Shown one piece after another: positions 14,771-17,559 of a DNA stretch of 17,559 nucleotides. The notes below the pieces were generated by a model. The model was not told where the DNA came from, searched no databases, and saw only the letters and a list, made by a program, of their open reading frames with translations. Every line of letters begins with the position of its first letter. Position 1 is the first letter of the stretch. The translations under genes were made by a program, and so were the position numbers. Origin of the DNA: Thermoplasmatota archaeon (GTDB taxonomy: Archaea; Thermoplasmatota; Thermoplasmata; Methanomassiliicoccales; Methanomassiliicoccaceae); contig JAKIXL010000010.1 in assembly GCA_022709105.1 (NCBI GenBank), positions 1,616 through 19,174 on the forward strand, in the 5' to 3' direction.

Positions 14771-15913
14771 CTAGCGCACCTCAGGTCTACGGTACCCGCT
14801 CTTCCCTTTGGAATATGACTCGTTCACCAGATCTATCATCGCCCTGTCGTTCCTCGGCAGCCTCTCACCCAACGATAGCAGCAGGTATTCCGCAAGGTCG
14901 AACACCTCCGCTCCGTCCTCCGGCCTGCCCTCGATCAGGTTCTGCCGGCAACCTGCGCAATTAGTTATGATGATGTCCCCGCTCTCCGCCCTGACCCTGA
15001 GATGCTCCTTTCGTGCAGTACCTACAGATTCATCAGGATGGTTCACTCTCACCCCTCCTCCGAAGCCGCAACATCCGGAGCCATCTGGATCTGGGTTCAT
15101 CAGGATCGTTCCAGGGACCTTGCTCAGGACATCCCTTGGCTCTTGATATATGCCAGCGCCACGCGTGAGGTGGCAGGGGTCGTGGTAGTACACCTTCCCC
15201 CCCGCCTTGTCCCCGAGCTTGAGCGCGCCCTTGTCGATGAGCTCACCAAGGAACCGAGAGGCCTGCACAACCTCGAACCCCAGATCACCGAACATGGACG
15301 GATAGACCTTGGACAAGGCCATGTAACATCCGGGACAGGATGTAACAACCCGCTTTGCCCCCATCTCCCTCAGCTTGGCAACCAATTTTGGCCCATTGTC
15401 CCTCACCACTCCGGGATTTCCGGTCCCCGCAGAGGTCAGACCGCAGCAATTATCGAGACCATCTAGGACGGCATGGTCCACCCCTGCCCGCTCCATCAGC
15501 TTTGTTATGGCCAGGACCATGTTCTTATGAATGTAGCTCGAGTAACATCCGGGGTAGTAGACCGTCTCCGCCCTACCTTGCCCGAACAACAGCGGCTCCT
15601 CCAATGAGGCCGCGGTCTTGAAGATGTTCCGGTCGAAGCTGGGGTCACAGAGGAAGTTCAGGTCGGAAAGGCCCTCGGCAGCGACCTTTTTCAGCCTAGC
15701 GTCCTTGATGAGCTGCTTTAGGCTCAGCCCCTCAGGGCACACCTCCTCGCACATCCCGCAGGTGAAGCACCTGGTTATATCGAGCCCAGGTTCAGTGCCA
15801 GAGCGCAGATGGTCGATAAGTGAGTCGATGATCCCGATCTCTGAATATTGGGGGCATGCCTCTAGGCACTTCCCGCATCTCCGGCAGGCAGCATCGAACT
15901 GATCTGCGTACAT
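14771..15913 (-). CDS. HdrD-like (Fe-S) protein with two CCG domains
   Basis: A 380-residue iron-sulfur protein. Near the N-terminus are two [4Fe-4S] motifs: C10RRCGKCLEAC20P and C49FTCGMCEEVC59P. Both following CCG sites are complete: C123-x32-C156C157-x35-C193PGC196, and C247-x33-C281C282-x36-C319AGC322, matching the CX31-39CCX35-36CXXC rule for the non-cubane clusters of heterodisulfide reductase. HdrD of methanogens (about 400 residues) has this dicluster-plus-two-CCG arrangement, and Methanomassiliicoccales carry HdrD without HdrE; glycolate/lactate oxidase subunits (GlcF/LutA) are the alternatives. No membrane segment, HdrE, HdrABC or FAD-oxidase partner is adjacent. The frame opens upstream to 16081, but that extension is unlike the family, and a TATA-like element at 15935-15945 places transcription start at ATG 15913. 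It ends 11 bases from the giant surface gene. Confidence 0.87.
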   Translation of the reverse strand: MYADQFDAACRRCGKCLEACPQYSEIGIIDSLIDHLRSGTEPGLDITRCFTCGMCEEVCPEGLSLKQLIKDARLKKVAAEGLSDLNFLCDPSFDRNIFKTAASLEEPLLFGQGRAETVYYPGCYSSYIHKNMVLAITKLMERAGVDHAVLDGLDNCCGLTSAGTGNPGVVRDNGPKLVAKLREMGAKRVVTSCPGCYMALSKVYPSMFGDLGFEVVQASRFLGELIDKGALKLGDKAGGKVYYHDPCHLTRGAGIYQEPRDVLSKVPGTILMNPDPDGSGCCGFGGGVRVNHPDESVGTARKEHLRVRAESGDIIITNCAGCRQNLIEGRPEDGAEVFDLAEYLLLSLGERLPRNDRAMIDLVNESYSKGKSGYRRPEVR

Positions 15914-15934
15914 GGTTGCCCGAGCACGACATAG

Positions 15935-15945
15935 TAGATATGCAT
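15935..15945 (-). promoter_or_regulatory. Putative TATA box for the HdrD-like gene
   Basis: ATGCATATCTA on the minus strand is centred about 26 bases before ATG 15913. It supports this start, likely leaderless, over the long upstream extension of the frame. No Shine-Dalgarno is visible. Confidence 0.4.
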
Positions 15946-16048
15946 TATCGGCACATCTTCCGAAAGTAAGGGCCTTTATTCCCCGCCAGGGATTGGCAAT
16001 ACGCTGAGAGCACGGCCCGCTGGACGGTCCAGCCCGTTCGAACGAAAG

Positions 16049-16057
16049 TTCATTATC
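16049..16057 (+). promoter_or_regulatory. Putative TATA box for the MscS-family gene
   Basis: TTCATTATC lies about 26 bases before ATG 16080, consistent with a leaderless transcript. The divergent HdrD-like gene has its own element 110 bases away, so the 15914-16079 gap (166 bases) holds two back-to-back promoters and nothing else I can recognise. Confidence 0.35.
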
Positions 16058-16079
16058 GACCCTGCCGATATGCGGGGTC

Positions 16080-17408
16080 ATGGTCCTTGGCCTGCCCCCC
16101 CTGCCCTTAGAGGTTGGGGACGCGCAATGGATGAACAGCTACGGGTGGCCCATACTCGCCCTTGTGGGCGTGTTCACCCTATCCCTATACCTTTGGTCGT
16201 ACCTGAGCAAGAACTTCGAGATATGGAAGGCCCACGAGGGCCGTTACTTCGACTCCGAGGTGCTGGACAGCTCCCGGCGAATGGCCCTCATATTCATCGT
16301 CTCTTTGTTGGCGATATCCACCTACGCTGTGGCCTCGATAGTCCTTAGGTGGACCGATGCACCAAGCTGGTCCGGGGCCACTATAGGCATTTTCAAGGTC
16401 TTCACCATAGTCATCATAATCCTGGTGGCCCAGCTCATGGTGCTGGTGCTGAACCGGATCGCGAGGCGGAGCCGCGCCAATGCCGGCAGCCACAAGGCCA
16501 TGCCATCGGCCATGGAGTTCTCGACCCTGCTGCTCAGTTACATCATCTATATCGGGTCCATCGTGATGGTGCTGCTGATCGCCGTATCCATCTTCATGAG
16601 CCTGGACGAGGTGTTCAAAGACCTCGGCGCATTCCTAACGGCCAACGAGCCTAACATCATCGTCACTCTGGCCATCGTGATGGGGACCTATCTCGCCATT
16701 AAGGTAGAGACCACGATCCTGGAGGACATTAAGTTCCGATCGAAGAAGTTCAATCCCCAGGTCATCGATCTTATGAGCGGGACCATCCGCTACGCCCTGA
16801 TGATAATCGGGTCCCTCATCGTGGTGTTCAACATTTTCCTGATGTTGGAGATGGAAACGGTAGGCGTCCTGATCGTCGTCGTGGTCCTCATATTCATCTG
16901 CATGGGCATGGCACTGTCATATTCCACCTTACAGAACATCGTATCCGGCCTTGCGCTCATGGACACCAGCCCATTCGAGGTCGGGGACCGTATACGCATA
17001 GTCGAGGGTATGATGTGCGACGTCATCGACAAGGGTCTGGTCTTTACCAAGGTCAAGACCATGGAAGGAGAGATAGTGGACGTGCCAAACAACGAGATCC
17101 TTCGGGAAAGGATCTATAATTACTCCAGAGTGGCGAACCATGCCATCAGCGTACCGCTGAAGGTATCCTTCGAGATACCTCATGAGAGGGTAGAGAGCTA
17201 CATAAGGGAGGCCATCTCCAACATAGAAGGGGTGCTCAAGGAGCCACGGCCGATCATCCGGGCGTTGGAGTTCCAGGGACCCAACATCCTGTACGACATA
17301 AACGTGTTCGTTCGGGATGTGGAGAAGGAGCCCGCCGTCCGATCGTCCATCATCACCCGTGTCCAAGAGGTCTTCCAGACCGAGGGCCACAAGGTCATCG
17401 TCAGCTGA
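16080..17408 (+). CDS. MscS-family mechanosensitive ion channel with extra N-terminal helices
   Basis: Membrane channel that opens under membrane tension to release solutes after osmotic downshock. The pore-lining helix and start of the beta domain are recognisable: GMALSYSTLQNIVSGLALMDTSPFEVGDRIRI split over residues 275-307, corresponding to TM3 and its junction in E. coli MscS. The beta domain continues with a KVKTMEGEIVDVPNNEIL segment (324-341), where MscS has its characteristic PN at the start of the C-terminal portal domain; the cytoplasmic alpha/beta region ends at residue 442. Before the MscS core are about four extra hydrophobic helices (about 22-41, 68-88, 104-127, 150-172), giving about seven in total, so it is a longer family member than three-helix MscS (286 residues). 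ATG 16131 is an in-frame alternative start 17 codons later; a TATA-like element favours 16080. Confidence 0.88.
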   Translation: MVLGLPPLPLEVGDAQWMNSYGWPILALVGVFTLSLYLWSYLSKNFEIWKAHEGRYFDSEVLDSSRRMALIFIVSLLAISTYAVASIVLRWTDAPSWSGATIGIFKVFTIVIIILVAQLMVLVLNRIARRSRANAGSHKAMPSAMEFSTLLLSYIIYIGSIVMVLLIAVSIFMSLDEVFKDLGAFLTANEPNIIVTLAIVMGTYLAIKVETTILEDIKFRSKKFNPQVIDLMSGTIRYALMIIGSLIVVFNIFLMLEMETVGVLIVVVVLIFICMGMALSYSTLQNIVSGLALMDTSPFEVGDRIRIVEGMMCDVIDKGLVFTKVKTMEGEIVDVPNNEILRERIYNYSRVANHAISVPLKVSFEIPHERVESYIREAISNIEGVLKEPRPIIRALEFQGPNILYDINVFVRDVEKEPAVRSSIITRVQEVFQTEGHKVIVS

Positions 17409-17436
17409 CCGAGGTGGCCTCCAGAAGGATGAGGCG

Positions 17437-17559
17437 CTAGATCCTCAGGCCATGTTCCTGGACCTCTCCCGGGTCCTCAGGACAGATGCCGTACTTGCGG
17501 CGGAACGCCCAGGTGAGCAGGAATGGCGCCACGATGGTGGTGGCCATGGACATGAAGAC
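17437..17559 (-). CDS. C-terminus of a minus-strand membrane protein, probably a cation/proton antiporter
   Basis: The minus strand is open from the right window edge to a TAG at 17439-17437, giving 40 residues. It reads as the last transmembrane helix (VFMSMATTIVAPFLLTWAFR) followed by a short polar tail (RKYGICPEDPG...HGLRI). The TxxAPxLLxWAFRR-type ending is what CPA2/KefB-like sodium or potassium/proton antiporters show in their final helix, but 40 residues are too few for a firm call. It converges on the MscS-family gene with 28 bases between the stops, so a plausible shared theme is ion and osmotic balance. The N-terminal majority of the gene lies outside the window. Confidence 0.6.
   Translation of the reverse strand, partial: VFMSMATTIVAPFLLTWAFRRKYGICPEDPGEVQEHGLRI

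Noticed and set aside
15914..16081. Upstream extension of the HdrD-like frame to 16081
   Set aside because: The added 56 residues are not family-like and cover the divergent promoter region; ATG 15913 starts right before the first Cys cluster.
1..17559. CRISPR arrays, insertion sequences, phage or defence genes
   Set aside because: No regularly spaced repeats, terminal inverted repeats, transposase or defence motifs were seen on either strand.

Overview
The window looks like chromosomal DNA of an archaeon, most probably a euryarchaeon of the Thermoplasmatota (for example Methanomassiliicoccales or relatives). The evidence is a mevalonate kinase, a geranylgeranyl reductase, a tetraether lipid synthase-type radical SAM enzyme and a TrmB regulator. 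GC-rich genes are separated by short AT-rich TATA elements, and several start codons sit about 26 bases after a TATA box, which suggests leaderless transcripts. The taxon is inferred from gene content only. I see no transposase, integrase, CRISPR array, rRNA or tRNA.

Layout. 1-1435 (minus) is a DASS/SLC13-type anion symporter cut by the left window edge. It is divergent from a class I aminotransferase (1528-2652). A promoter-rich 290-base gap leads to a small protein with a Lys/Pro-rich tail (2943-3524), an MFS exporter with an unclear start (3570-4739) and a 116-residue protein of unknown function (4742-5092). A 129-residue minus-strand unknown (5093-5482) meets it stop to stop. Mevalonate kinase (5634-6608) then faces a three-gene minus-strand operon: tetraether synthase-like radical SAM enzyme (8154-9707), a 57-residue 2[4Fe-4S] ferredoxin (7966-8139) and geranylgeranyl reductase (6779-7969). 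A TrmB-type regulator (9833-10534) diverges from that operon. It is followed by a 1383-residue surface protein with a pilin-like N-terminus and a lamin-tail domain (10608-14759), a minus-strand HdrD-like iron-sulfur protein with two intact CCG sites (14771-15913), an MscS-family channel (16080-17408), and the last 40 codons of a minus-strand membrane protein, probably a cation/proton antiporter (17437-17559).

How the genes fit. The centre of the window (5.6-10.5 kb) is an isoprenoid lipid locus. Mevalonate kinase feeds isoprenoid synthesis, geranylgeranyl reductase saturates the lipid chains, the tetraether synthase joins two saturated chains tail to tail into membrane-spanning GDGT lipids, and the ferredoxin is the obvious electron donor for both redox enzymes. 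The rest is a mixture of transport, envelope and energy genes without an evident common pathway.

Three real genes, the two edge-truncated ones and the 57-residue ferredoxin, were found only by translating the minus strand directly. The strongest candidates for new biology are the ferredoxin-linked tetraether operon with its divergent TrmB regulator, and the very large lamin-tail surface protein.
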